In this document: positions 33,291-45,153 of the stretch, one piece after another
Layout of the letters: every line of letters begins with the position of its first letter
How positions within the stretch are numbered: position 1 is the stretch's first letter
NCBI RefSeq assembly: GCF_029867415.1
Contig: NC_081182.1
Coordinates: forward strand, 9,430,646-9,494,645
Source: Vicia villosa
Taxonomy: Eukaryota; Streptophyta; Magnoliopsida; Fabales; Fabaceae
DNA: 64,000 bases
Reading direction: 5' to 3'
Notes under the pieces: generated by a model
Told to the model about the DNA's origin: nothing
The model's input: the letters and a program-made list of their open reading frames with translations, nothing else
Databases searched by the model: none
Translations under genes and position numbers: made by a program

Positions 33291-33546
33291 AGGGTTTTAC
33301 CCTTTTGGCCAAAAGCATATCACTTTTAATTTATTAGTCAACAATTGTCAAAACCTTTTTATAAAACCTAAAGGCATAATGGGTCCCCTTGAGTACAAGG
33401 GAGGCAAAGGGTGCCTAACACATTCCCTTTGCCTAATTTACCTACTTACCCATATCTCTTATTTTTTTTGTAAGGGTTTCTCACTTGCCCAAATAAAGTG
33501 GGTGACGACTCTCGTTTAAACCTAAATTTTTAGGCAGGTTGCTACA

Positions 33547-34395
33547 GATTGAGAAAGCAGTTGAAATCTAAAGTCACAAGAAATGCCTATCTCTGCATGA
33601 ATTCAAAATAGCCATTTATTAGGGGCAATTTGTTAGCTAAAGATTTCGACTAAAGGATTATGATACCTTGAAGTGTTGGATTATGATGAAGGAAGAGTTT
33701 TCATAGAGCTATTTAAGGTTTTTTCTCTTAGGAAGAAGTATTATTCGACCAAGAGTAATGTTGGTAATATTTGACAAGTATCCTTCGACATAGGCGCTGG
33801 TATAGTCGAAACACGAGAGCGGGAAGATTTGAAATTCAAATGGAGCGGTTTCGTCCAGCGAACACGTGGGAACGTCTGAAGTAAAGTAAAACGTTCGAAA
33901 CGTCGAACGTGGCAAACATCTATGTAATGACCGTTAGGGTCGAAGTAGTATAAATAGGAGTACTATTGTTCAGTTTAGGATATTCGAATCAATATACAGA
34001 AAATTCACAAAAATACTCGAAGTACCGGTGCGAGAGAAAAGAGTCTTTGCTGAAACAATGTATGTGTGAAGAACGTCGTATTTGCGTTTCATGTTATTTG
34101 TTTAAATGCAAAGTTATATTTAACAGTTCTTTGTTTATACGTTTGCTTTGTTTCGTTTCAAAGTCATTTACTTATTGCAATTTACATTAGAAAGTTGTAT
34201 ATTTCTGCAAATTAGAAAGATTATTGAATATGAATCAAATCACTAAAACACTATTCAACAATGTCCTAGGATCAATCTAGTCGATCCTGCGAGTAACCAA
34301 ATTGTTTAGACATTTTGGAGGATTAGCGGTTGTTTGTCAGAAATCACTGGTAAACACTTACATCTATACATCGATGACATTATCGATGTTGGTAA
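33547..34395. other. non-coding, TATA-containing repeat DNA
   Basis: Continues the flank of the mobile-domain element and is rich in TCGA/GTCGAA. A TATAAATAGGAG box at about 33949 suggests an old promoter or LTR reading right. No coding sequence. Interrupted at 34396 by another solo LTR and continues at 36209. Confidence 0.4.
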
Positions 34396-36208
34396 TGTAA
34401 CACCCTTCTAAACCCCGCGGCAATTAATAATTATATCAGAGTACATGCAACCAAGGGTGCCACAATTGATAATAAAACAAACATATTATGTCACTGTCAT
34501 GCGTTTACTAGGGAAATAATTCTTCATAATTCATCAATCTCATGTTTACACAACGAAATAAATTATCAAAATAGCATTTCATTATCAATACTACTAATCC
34601 TCAAAATTAACTCAAAACAAAACAGAGTTATTAAATTAATTTTAAAATATAACGTTCCCCAGTGTTACATCTATCAGAGCATGACACCCGACGCTAACTA
34701 ACGAAGACTCATGAGCTAATCCTCACCAAGTCGAAGCCGCTATCCTCAATCTGAAAAATATAGTGTAATGGTGAGCTTCATCGCAATTAACAAATATTAT
34801 TGCATCATAAATAATAACACATCATAGTTATATTAATCACCCAATTGTATTATATTCAAACAATTCCATAATTACATAATCAACACATCATCACTTCATA
34901 ACACTGAAACATATTCAATCATGTTATGAACATCATGCATATGAATAAACTGACACTATGCATGTGGTACCAAACATCATCAATGGGAATAACCCACCGA
35001 CCGATCCAACATCTTCAAGATACGGTCCTGCCAGCACAAATTCCACACAATGGGAATTATGCCCTTCACTAAATCCTCTCATCATCGGGATTCAGCCCTC
35101 AACAATGATTATGAATGAATGCAACCTATACAACATACTTATACCATCATCATCATCATCATCAAGTATGTTTAAATTTTTATATGCATCATTTAAGTAT
35201 TATCCAATCATCATCATCATACAACTCATAAATCATCACACGATTATTATTTCAAGCATAGCATGTAATTAACATATCTCATCACATATACGTATAATAC
35301 ATCATTCGTCAAGAAATAAAATCATGTTTCAAAATAATTTGAGTTACACCTCATTTCATCATTTATACACATAGGTTATCTCATGAGGTTCATTGTATCC
35401 GAAACAGCACTAAAAATATACTGACGGTTCAGAAGATACGTCATTTTCAAGTTTGGACAATTTTCTACACAGCAAGGTCCGCTCAGCGGACCACTAGCGA
35501 CATTAGACAGAAGCGAACTTCCTTCAGACCTCCGCTCAACGAACCACTAGCGACCTCGGATAAAAACTAGCTAGGTCAGGTCCTCCGCTTAGCGGACCCC
35601 CATCCGCTTAGCAGACCTGCGATTTTACCAATTCTCAGGTCTGCGACAGACCCTGCGATCTCACACCTTCTGAGTCCAAAATCGACTCTAAACATCATTT
35701 ACAGACAGTTAATCATCAATTGCATCATTATTCATCATCACACATCAAAACAACACATTATTAACCAATAATTTATGCAATTCATCAATTATAACCTCCC
35801 TAAGCCTAACATATAATCCAATTAACCTAGACAATATCCTTAATCCATGTTACTATCCAAAACACGATAAGAAATGCTAACCGGAGAGTCCCCCCTTACC
35901 TTAGCAAAATTCTTGATTTTGGTCTCTCCCTCTTCCGTTCCTCTTTACGTTCTTCGTTCTCCCAAACCTTCAGCTCTTCTTTCACGTTCTCCCCTTTCTT
36001 TCCCAATTCCTTATTATTTTATGAAAAATAATATTTTAATTTAGTAACGGGCTTTACTACTCAACACCCCCTTCACTTGCTAACCTCTCACATGGCCCAA
36101 ATGCCATAAACCATTCTTGTCCAATTATTTCCATAAACTTCATAATAATTCTAATTTTTAATTCAATTTCCAAATTAAATTAAAATAAAAAAATATACGG
36201 GTGTTACA
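34396..36208 (-). repeat. gypsy-type solo LTR (TGTAACACCC type)
   Basis: 1813 bp with ends TGTAACACCC...GGGTGTTACA. Read on the minus strand it begins TGTAACACCCGTATATTTTT, as in chromovirus LTRs of legumes. Flanks GGTAA (34391-34395) and GGTGA (36209-36213) form a target duplication with one mismatch. Contains repeated CCGCTCAGCGGACC-like units at 35470-35640. No coding domain, so a solo LTR; orientation is judged from the start only. Confidence 0.75.
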
Positions 36209-36690
36209 GGTGACGATCGTGTTAACCCTTGATTTTGGTAAACAATCGCTAGTCTTCTTAATTCAATACTTCAGTTGCTTGCAGGATCAACTAGATTGAT
36301 CTTATGACATATGTGTATAGTGTTTGTGTTTTGTTTTAGGTTTTCTGGGCGCTAAATGTAAAGGAAATTTTAAAGATAAAGATGCGCAAATGTAAAAAGC
36401 TTGTTAGTAAACATAAATGACAAAGAAAGATAAATCTGACTGAAAAGTAAAGGTTTTGGTTGAAAATGTAAAGGAAAAGAAAATGACTTTGAATGCGAAT
36501 AAACTCCTTTAGAAATAAAGACGGTGTTTCAAACGTACATTTTTCAGTGACTTGTTTGTCAATACACTGAAATACTTTGAGTGTTTTGAGTATAGTACAA
36601 TATTGACCACACGAAAAATCTATTTATTAAGACTTCCATTTATACTAATTTGATTATAACGGTCTCAGAAGATGACACATTTTCATATGT
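36209..36690. other. non-coding continuation
   Basis: Continues the sequence left of the solo LTR. GGATCAACTAGATTGATCTT near 36280 is an inverted partner of GGATCAATCTAGTCGATCCT near 34270, so the pre-insertion locus could fold into a hairpin. No gene seen. Confidence 0.35.
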
Positions 36691-36910
36691 ATGCGCTTCG
36701 TTTCTATGAGTGAATCCAAATTTATTACTTGGATAATTGTTTCAGTTATGAGTGAATCCAAATTTATTACATGGATAATTATTATGTTATTGTGTTAATT
36801 TCAAAGAGTAATTAAAGGTTATTATGAATGAATCCGAGTTTATTATATGGACAATTATTCGTGTTAGTGTGATACTGTAATTTCTAAAAGAAATTAAAGG
36901 CCATTATGAA
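36691..36910 (+). repeat. imperfect tandem repeat
   Basis: Three units containing ATGAGTGAATCCAAATTTAT followed by TACWTGGATAATTRTT, with unit lengths of about 50 and 110 bp. Confidence 0.7.
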
Positions 36911-37878
36911 AAATAATGGCAATCTCTCCATATTATAATGCCATATTCTACAAGGCTCAAATTAAAAAAATATATAATAGTGGGAGAGGGTCTGGTACAA
37001 CAAGTTAAGAAATGGGAGAGAAATTAATTAATAATATTAATAAATGTAAACACGTCAATGATTCTAAATTGGGTTGTGTGTTGTGTGACATCTATAAAAA
37101 TCAATAATTCAATTTTTCTCAAACAAATAATTATAAAAAAATATGCAACTGTCAAATCTTCAAATCTCTAAATTCAATTAAAATTAAAAAATATGGAAAT
37201 GAGACTGATACAATATAATATAAACAAACAAAGGTAAATTGATAAAATAGAAAAACTCATCATGTAATAAATTATAAAATGTAATAATTCAACAACATTA
37301 TTAAAAATTATCTTAATTTCATGTACAAATATTTTTCCATGACACGTTGATTCTCTTTGTTATCACAATACTTTCAAGTGTATCCAAATTCAAACTATGA
37401 ATTGAGACAATACTAAAAACAGGGTGCAGTTACCGTGCATATATAAAAACCTATGCACCATGCATAGATTATTATGGATCCTTGGATCAATGGATCAAAT
37501 TCTAGACATCAATTGTTATTACTCAATACTCAATACTCAATACTGGATTAAAAATATGATTCAATGGCTTATGTAGGCTTATGCATTGTGCATAAGTAAA
37601 ATTCTTATGAATATTAGCCAAAGCCCTAAAAACAAGTTATCACAATGTTGATTCTTTTATAAAATTACCATATTTTATAAATAAATAAAATCACATGATA
37701 AGAGGAGGATAATATAGAATTTGTTGAGATGTAAGAAAATGAAAATTGCATGGTGGAGGAGGGTTATATAAAATAGGTTTCATGTTCCATATATAAAATA
37801 ATGGGAATTGAGAAAATCAAGTTTAGAAAGTAAAGTGGATGGATTATAACTTTCTGCTAATGAATAAATGTTATAGTT
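36911..37878. other. AT-rich intergenic sequence
   Basis: No gene. An ACTCAAT microsatellite lies near 37520-37545. Inverted motifs CCTATGCACCATGCATAG and CTTATGCATTGTGCATAAG (37469-37595) may mark a small MITE, without a clear target duplication. Confidence 0.35.
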
Positions 37879-39610
37879 TTTTTTTTTGAATAAGGAACTT
37901 TACTAAACTAAAAAATTAGGAATACAAGGCGATCCTAATATCCAGTCAAACAAGACTACCAAGAGGAAAAAAGAACCCAATCACACCATAAGCCTAACTA
38001 TGTGATTCTTAAGGTCCTTACAATACCAACCCCTATACACAATGTTATCAATAATATCATTCAAGACACGATTTTTATCTATGGTTTGCCCAAAACACAA
38101 CCTATTTCTACAAATCCAAAGGCCATAAATGATTTCAGTAGTAATAAGCTTGAGTAACTAAGCCCTCTAACCTTTACCCGACCCATGCTTGATAATCCAC
38201 ATAATCTCTTCATCCCACTTATTTGCCTTGTGAGTAATATGAGCCCAATGCAAAACATCTAGCCAAATATTCTACAAGGTAACACACTCAAAAAACAAAT
38301 GATTGAGAGTTTCCTCATGCAGACAAAATGTTCAGATGCTATTATCGACCATGCAAAATCTTAACAATCTTGCTTTTGTCGCAAGCTTATGATGACAATT
38401 AAGCCAAAGCACAATTCTGGCTCTAGGTCTAGTAGGGTTATACGATAAAAGCTTGCACCAGTTAACATCCACGCTGTTGAAAAGATTCAAGTAAACCAAC
38501 TTACAATTAAATTTACCTTTCAAATTCATGTCATTCCAAGTGTTTGAATTGGCATTGATAAAGTCCCTTTGTAGTAGAATGTTACGCATAATCCATGTGT
38601 TATCAACCTTTACCTTAGCAGCCAAGATGTCATTGTTTTTTATGTAATATGCATGAACCTATTTCACCCATAAACTATCTGACTTATCACAAATATTCCA
38701 CATAAGCTTCAACATCATGCACTAGTTCCAAATGGTCAGATTAATGATCCCCAACCCACCTTTCTTAACAGGTTTACATACCTCAAACCACGCTACGGGG
38801 CTCTTTCTACTGACTGTATCTTTACTTATCCAAAAAAAGGAGTGGCAGATCGACTCATCTTCTTAATGATAGCCTAAGGGAGAGGAAAGAAAATCATACA
38901 ATAATTAGCCACTGCAAACGATATACTCTTAATTAACTGGAGACGACCAGCATAACTCAAGAGCTTCGAAGACCAATGACTGATCCGATCAACACTTTTT
39001 TCAACAAGACCCAAATAATGAATGGATAACTTTTTGCAAGTGAGAGGGACACCTAGATATCTAAAGGGAAGGGAACCTTCAAGGAGGCCAGAAATTCTAA
39101 GGATGTTCATTCTAGTCACAGGATCTACTGAACCGAAATAGATCTTGCTTTTTGACGTATTGAGCTTCATCCCTGTTGATAAAGAGAATTTGTTGAAGGC
39201 CTCAAGCAAAAGCTCAACAGATATCACATCCCCTCTAGAAAAAAGTAAAATATCATCAGCAAAGATGAGATTAACCAGATGCAGCTTCTCACACTTTGAG
39301 TGGTGATTGAAATTCGGGTTAAGTTGCATTTGAACCATACAACGATGCATATATTCCATGACAATAGAAAAAAGGTAAAGGGAGATAGGATCCCCTTGCC
39401 TAATACCTCGATTGGCTTGCAAAATTTGAGAAATAGAACCATTCAACTTGAATCTGTAAGAAACAGTCGACAGTGCAACCATAACCCATTTGATAAATTT
39501 AGAGGGAATACCAATTTCATACATAATGGATTCAAGGCCTTGCCAATTAATCATATCATAAGCTTTCTGCATATCAATTTGAAACATGCACCTAGGGGGC
39601 CACCCGCTCT
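37879..39610 (-). mobile_element. L1-type LINE fragment (reverse transcriptase)
   Basis: 5'-truncated non-LTR retrotransposon on the minus strand. A T run at 37879-37889 is its poly(A) tail. The RT part at 39597-38874 begins CMFQIDMQKAYDMINWQGLE and contains RGIRQGDPISLYLF, LIFADDILLFSRGD (the FADD catalytic motif) and FRYLGVPLTCKKLS. Downstream, with stops, is the zf-RVT region (RPRARIVLWLNCHHKLATKA, LNHLFFECVT). The endonuclease and ORF1 are missing. A dead copy; the target duplication is not evident. Confidence 0.85.
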
Positions 39611-40796
39611 ACCATAACCTTTAATCAACTATCAATTTTAACCTTGAAGGTTTTGAAGGGAAAAGTTAATACATTGCTCAATATAAAGAGGTTTAGCTTA
39701 TGGTGAACATAAGAAATACAGGAACACAAGTTCTTACAATCAACATTTCCAAACACAAATGAAAATAAAATGTAAATCTAAGTATGACACTCAACTCCTT
39801 TCAATCTTTCATATGCAAGAGTCAAGTTTGGTCACGCTAGAAAGCTAAACATTTTTTCAATGGAGGAAGGAAGAAAGGATTTTGTTAACTTTTGGTTCAG
39901 TCTTCTTCTTCAGCGAGATATTTTTTCTAAGTGATTTTCTAATCTCTCAACTTCTGGACCTTCTTTCATTTTGTCCAAGAGGTCGTTTTATATCCTCTAG
40001 CTTTTAGGGTTTTTTGCCTTGTCATTGGATCACGGGCCTTGAGAATATTTATTATTTTGTCCCTAGGAAATTAGCATATTCCTTCTTCTAACCCTCGAGT
40101 TAGTATGTAATGCAACTCCAGCATGCAAGGGATAATACGTCATGTGGTAGGTCTGATGCACACACACACAAGCAGCGTGTGTAATTCAGTGTGCAACAAC
40201 TTTTGAAAACTTTTGTTCTATAACGTTTGATCTTATTCTTCTAGTTTTCCTCACTTGTGCTCCATTCTACACATTTATGCCACATATGCCCTAATGCCAA
40301 GGATCTTCACTCCTTACAGCATCTTCTGGCCCTAAGGCCTGCTGGAAAATGAGATTGAATTGATGCATTTGTTCTGTTGAGTCAGAACTTATCATAGAGG
40401 AGTCCTACACAAGTGACAAACAAATAAAACTTACAAAAGATGGCACATATTACGCTCTAGAGAAAATGAACTAAAATAGTAAAATCTACTTGAATTATCT
40501 TAATAAAGCTTGCTAATCTAAATATAAAGTCAAGTAAGAAGGGTTTTAACCTCTCACAAATATCATTTATACCTACGATTTTTTACTGTCACTAAAAATT
40601 AGATGGGGCGTCGGTGTCATTTTAATAGACTTCTAATAGAGTTCGTGCATATTTTAAAATTAGAGGGGTCTCAATGTCATTTTAATAGACCTTAAGAAAT
40701 GTGAGTATAATTCCCACTTTGATAAATACAAGGTGTTCATTAAATTCGTTAAATTGTAAATTTTAAAATTATTTCAGTCGTCTTTTCTTTTTGGGT
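39611..40796. other. intergenic, no gene seen
   Basis: No recognisable frame. A 29-bp phrase built on GTCATTTTAATAGAC is repeated at 40614-40632 and 40674-40692. Confidence 0.35.
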
Positions 40797-40806
40797 ACAT
40801 ATTACG

Positions 40807-42275
40807 ATTTTTTAAATAACCATGTATTAAAAAAATACGCAAATAACCACGTTTCGGAGAAAATTACGCAAATAATCATGTTTCAAAAATTGCTAAAGTG
40901 GATCAACCATATGGAATGGCGCCTCCATTGTAACTTCTAGAGTAGGCGCCATGTGAGATGGCTCCTACGTGCATTTGTTTTGCACTAAGCCATCTCAGAT
41001 GGCGCCTAAGTGCATTTCTTTTCTTTTTTTTATATTTTTTTAATTTTTTTTAATAAATGACAATTGAGAAATGAGACAACGATTTTCATTAAGATAAAAT
41101 GATTACATCATAGGAATAAAGTTATATAGAATTTAATTGTCGTTCGAATTTTGAAAACGACTAGTGCGAGATCACCTAATTCGTTGTTGCACTCTAGGAC
41201 ATTCTTATTGTGGTTGGATCGAGGGCCCTGCAAAATCAATGCGTTCGGCATCTATGAAATCCTTCAGATCAAAATCTTCCGAAGTCCCGCTTGCAAATAA
41301 TCGTTGACCCATGTTGTCAAAGTTTGGTCGCATCGGTGGGGGTGGGGTCTATGCGCACTCGATGGCATTGCTCATTTGAAAAAGTGAGGTAAGTAGGAAT
41401 TGGATTTTGTGGAGTTTGGTACACATATATTTGTTGGCTGCTACGGTGTGATGGTTGGTTGTATGTTGGGTCGGTTGGGGAATATTGTTCATGTATGCCC
41501 ATGTCTAGGCTAAGGTGAGATGATGAAGGGCCCGCATCGGGATGTCGAAAATATTGTCTTTGTTCTTGGTATTGTGGTTGTGTGTGGGGCATGTGGGTGT
41601 ATTGGTTTTGATATTGGCTTTGGGGTTGGGTGCTCGTGGATCTCCGTCATCGTTGTGTTTGGTGTTGGTATTGTTGTTGGGTGGTGAACGGTTGTTGGTA
41701 TTCTTGTTGGGTGGTGTATGGTTGTTGGTATTCTTGTTGTATTGTTGTTGGGTAGTGTACGGTGGTTGGTATTGTTGTTGTTGATTTGATGTCGATGCCT
41801 AACGTGTGTGTGGGTCGACCAAATACCTCGGCTCAGCCACAAACATTTTAGGGTTAGTAACTGAAATTTCATTTTTATCGCCAGTTTCAGGGGAGAGAAA
41901 AATACATAGCCATCTCTTGTGAAAATCTCATAGCCCATTATGACAAAAGTTAGGAGGAAACATGAAGATATAATGAGAAAGTGTGAAGAATGGTGGAGAA
42001 ATGGGGTATTATTTATAGAAAACACATATACAAGGAGGAGCCATATCAGATGGCTCATCCTCCTAAAAAGTGAGTGGAGGCACCATATGACATGGCTTGG
42101 TTGTACTGTAGGTGTCATGTCAGATGGCGCCTAGGGCAAAGTTAAAGTGAATAAACCATGTCAAATGGCGCCTCAGTGCTAACAATTTTTGAAACATAGT
42201 TATTTGCGTAATTTTCTCCGAAACATAGTTATTTGCGTAATTCTTTTTAATACATGATTATTTTTATAAATTAAT
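40807..42275. mobile_element. MULE-like DNA transposon, non-autonomous
   Basis: 1469 bp flanked by a perfect 11-bp duplication TACATATTACG (40796-40806, 42276-42286). The ends are inverted repeats of about 120 bp or more, with ACGCAAATAACCACGTTTCG and TCGGAGAAAATTACGCAAAT in the left arm and matching complements on the right. Multiple GGCGCCAT...GATGGC units occur in both arms. No transposase is recognised. The 11-bp duplication and long arms suggest the Mutator superfamily. Confidence 0.85.
41317..41935 (-). pseudogene. Gln/Asn/His-rich protein remnant inside the MULE-like element
   Basis: Minus-strand reading in two frames. The first has PKMFVAEPRYLVDPHTR, a stop, then Gln/Asn/Pro-rich repeats (NNNTNT, HHPTRIPTT-type in the neighbouring frame). 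The second, at 41592-41317, begins MPHTQPQYQEQRQYFRHPDA. Low-complexity sequence of this kind follows the mobile domain in some plant mobile domain transposons, so this may be the C-terminal relic of such a gene. No catalytic domain. Confidence 0.4.
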
Positions 42276-42286
42276 TACATATTACG

Positions 42287-43364
42287 GTCATCTTCTCATA
42301 TAATAAGTGTTCATTTATATTTTATTAAATTGCATAAATTGAATTTAGTTAAATACTCTTATACCTTTTAGATATGTAGTCGGTGCAATTTCGTTTAGGG
42401 GTTGACACTTGACATGGCAAATTGCTGCCATCAAATGCTTACTGAATAAATCCTCATCACTTGATAAAAGTGACTGCTATTTTTTTATTTTTTTTTTTGA
42501 TGTAGCCTCAATTCCTCATCACTTGATAAAAGTGACTTTGCTATATTTTAAATAAAAGTGACTTGCAATATTTTAAATTTCGTAGTATAATGTACTATTG
42601 GATACTTGATATGTTTCATATTTTTAGTTCTATATAACGGATTAAATTTAAGTGACTTTAGGAAATAAAAAGGTTTAGAATACTTGTTGGAAAAAAACAA
42701 GTAAAAGAAAAATAGTAATTAAAATGAAAAAAAAAATAATATAGGAAAAGATAGGGAGACTTTCCACCTGTATCTTTTAAAATTTCACTCATTAAAAATG
42801 AATAAATAAAAGATAGCATTTTCAAAATCTTTCATTCAGGTGTGAGGTGTTCCTACAACTATCAATCGAAAAACGAATTAACAGGATAAATATTTACTTG
42901 ATTAGGCTAACTTTTGACCTAGATGAACTGATTTCAAAATTAAAATATTATATTAGATTAAAAAATTACAAATATTTAAAGAATTGAGGACACAACTTTT
43001 TAGAATATTTATATATATATATTTAGTTAGGCTGTGATAACATTTTTCTAATATAGTGAGACGACGAAAGTGTAACTCGCAATCGCATTACCATCTTAAA
43101 AGAACGTTCAAGTGGAAATAGCTCCACCAAAATTAAGTAATTGGTAAATAAAAGTTTTATTTGGACAGCCGTCATCAAGGGTGCCAATTGAATCGATTAA
43201 AACAAAATTCATTTTTATCAATTAAAGAATACATCAAATTCATGTCCACATAAAACATAAAAAAATGAGTTAATAGATTGGATTAAATCTATTCATTAAT
43301 AGATATAATAAATAATTTTTTCTTATATTTTAAATTTATTAAATTATTTTTAAAAATACAAAAA
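42287..43364. other. AT-rich intergenic sequence
   Basis: No gene. CCTCATCACTTGATAAAAGTG is repeated at about 42452 and 42513. Confidence 0.35.
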
Positions 43365-43785
43365 AAATAAGTTTTTTCGGAAATCAAGAAAAATCAAAAA
43401 ATTAAGTTTTACGAAAATAAATCAAGTTTTTTGAAAAATATAAAAAATCGAGTTTTTCGTAAATACAAAAAATAGAGTTAAAAAAGAAAAAAAACGAGTT
43501 TTTTCGAAAAAACAAAAGCTCGGATTTTTTGGAAAAACAAAAAATCGAGTTTTTTCGAAAAATACAAAAATCGAGCTTTTGAAAACACGAAAAATTATTT
43601 TATTTTTTAAAAAAAACCGAAAAATCGAGTTTTTGAAAGAAAAAAATCAAATTTTTTTACAAAATCAAAATTTTCAAAAATACAAAAGTCTGAGTTTTTC
43701 CATAAATACAAAAAATCAAACTTTTTCAAAAAAAAAAATCAATTTTTTTGAAAATATGAAAAATCGATTTTCCAAAAAAACCATT
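43365..43785. repeat. degenerate A/T-rich tandem repeat
   Basis: About fifteen imperfect units of roughly 25-30 bp, built on ATCGAGTTTTTTCGAAAAAT with an AACAAAA linker. Each unit is itself nearly palindromic (TTTTCGAAAA). Frames through it are artefacts. Confidence 0.8.
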
Positions 43786-45153
43786 AGCTATGTTTTGTGT
43801 GTATTTGATTATGCCGTAAAAAATATGATTTTAAATGAATTGATTTTATAAAATTTATTTAGTGAGTTAAAGGAAAGTGGTTTAAATTCGAATAAACTTA
43901 TGTAAAAGTGTGTTGATTAGTAAATTTTAATATAAAAGTTACTTTAAAATATAATCAATTTTGGAGGCAAAATTAATTTTATTTTAGAAGAATCAAACAC
44001 TTCAAAAATTATTTCAAGATCAATTCTTCATCTCTAGAATTGCTATTGGTTTTCAAAAAGCTAAACCAAAAATGCACATGGTTGAGTAAAAATAATTGCT
44101 TTTGAGGACAAGAACATACTCACCCCCATAAAGATACCAGTGGAATTTAATTTCCCAGGTAGCACCATTTTTTCAGTCCAAGATCACATTTGATTGGTAC
44201 TGAACACAGTCTGCAAAATAAACAAAAGCATGAGGACCTGAAAATTAGTTGTGAAGGTAAGAGCTGCAATAAATTTCAAATCACATGTAAAGGACCAGAG
44301 GAGAGAATTCTTCTATTACATCCCTCCCATCTGCGATTGACACGATCTTTCCCAGTCTACCAGCAAACGACATAAGCATAATCAAAAAGAGAATGTTAGA
44401 TTTTACACAGCGCAATTCAAAAGGCATAGGCCATCTCATGAGGCGACGAATTCTACTATTCTAGATTTTTCGTAGCATATTTGACATACAACATAAGAAC
44501 ACGCACAAAACAAATGTCACGGAAATAAGCTAAAAAATACAATGGTTAATCAAAGATTTCATAGAGCTAGCATAACTTTTTCCCCATTCTGGAGAATGAA
44601 ATAAAGTTAGTAATTCATTTTGGACTCAAAATCTGAACAATATCTTGTTCCAACAGCCCACACTGAAATGGATATGTATACTTGTCAGCGCTAAAACAAT
44701 CCTAAGCTGTACAAATAGAAGGAATTCATAAGGTTAAGTCATGTCTTTGTCCATGAAAAACAAAACCCTTCTATAAAAATGGGGTTTTCAACCTTTAGGG
44801 GCACAGTATTGACAAAAGGTGAAGATGAAAAGATGGGATTAATGGAGTCTATTGTCATATACAAAGTTCCAGAAGCTTGGCACCCAAAGGATTCAACTAG
44901 TGTTTGCATTGAGCTTTAACTTTAAATAGTAAAGCACGTGTGCAGAGTACGCTGGTATTCTGTTGAGCTGCAAGAGTGCTGAGAGAAAGTTGCATTTCAC
45001 TTCATTTGAGCTGTGAACAAAATAGACTATCTATTTCTCTACATTGGAAGATTGAAGTGCTCAAGTGAGAGCAAGCATGTGGCCATCAAAACTGAGAGCT
45101 GAGACAGCAAAAAGAAACAGATTCTGAAACCCTTCAACAGAAATGCAAGAACT
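43786..45153. other. downstream of LDL3, possible 3' UTR
   Basis: Non-coding sequence following the LDL3 stop at 45154-45156 (minus strand). The 3' UTR probably covers the part nearest 45153; no clear poly(A) site was assigned. Nothing else recognised. Confidence 0.4.

Larger units (their letters stand above)
32088..33546 (+). repeat. Ogre-like solo LTR
   Basis: 1459 bp starting TGTCATACCCCAAATTTGAC and ending GGCAGGTTGCTACA, with the motifs AAAGGGTGCCTAACACATTC and GGTGACGACTCTC typical near the 3' end of Ogre/Tat LTRs in legumes. Flanks GACTG (32083-32087) and GATTG (33547-33551) are a 5-bp target duplication with one change. No internal domain is present, so it is a solo LTR left by recombination. 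Confidence 0.85.

Noticed and set aside
41542..41784. Plus-strand 80-codon hydrophobic frame
   Set aside because: Antisense of the Gln/Asn-rich relic in the MULE-like element; composition artefact.
43579..43851. 90-codon Lys/Phe/Asn-rich frame
   Set aside because: Runs through the degenerate A/T tandem repeat.
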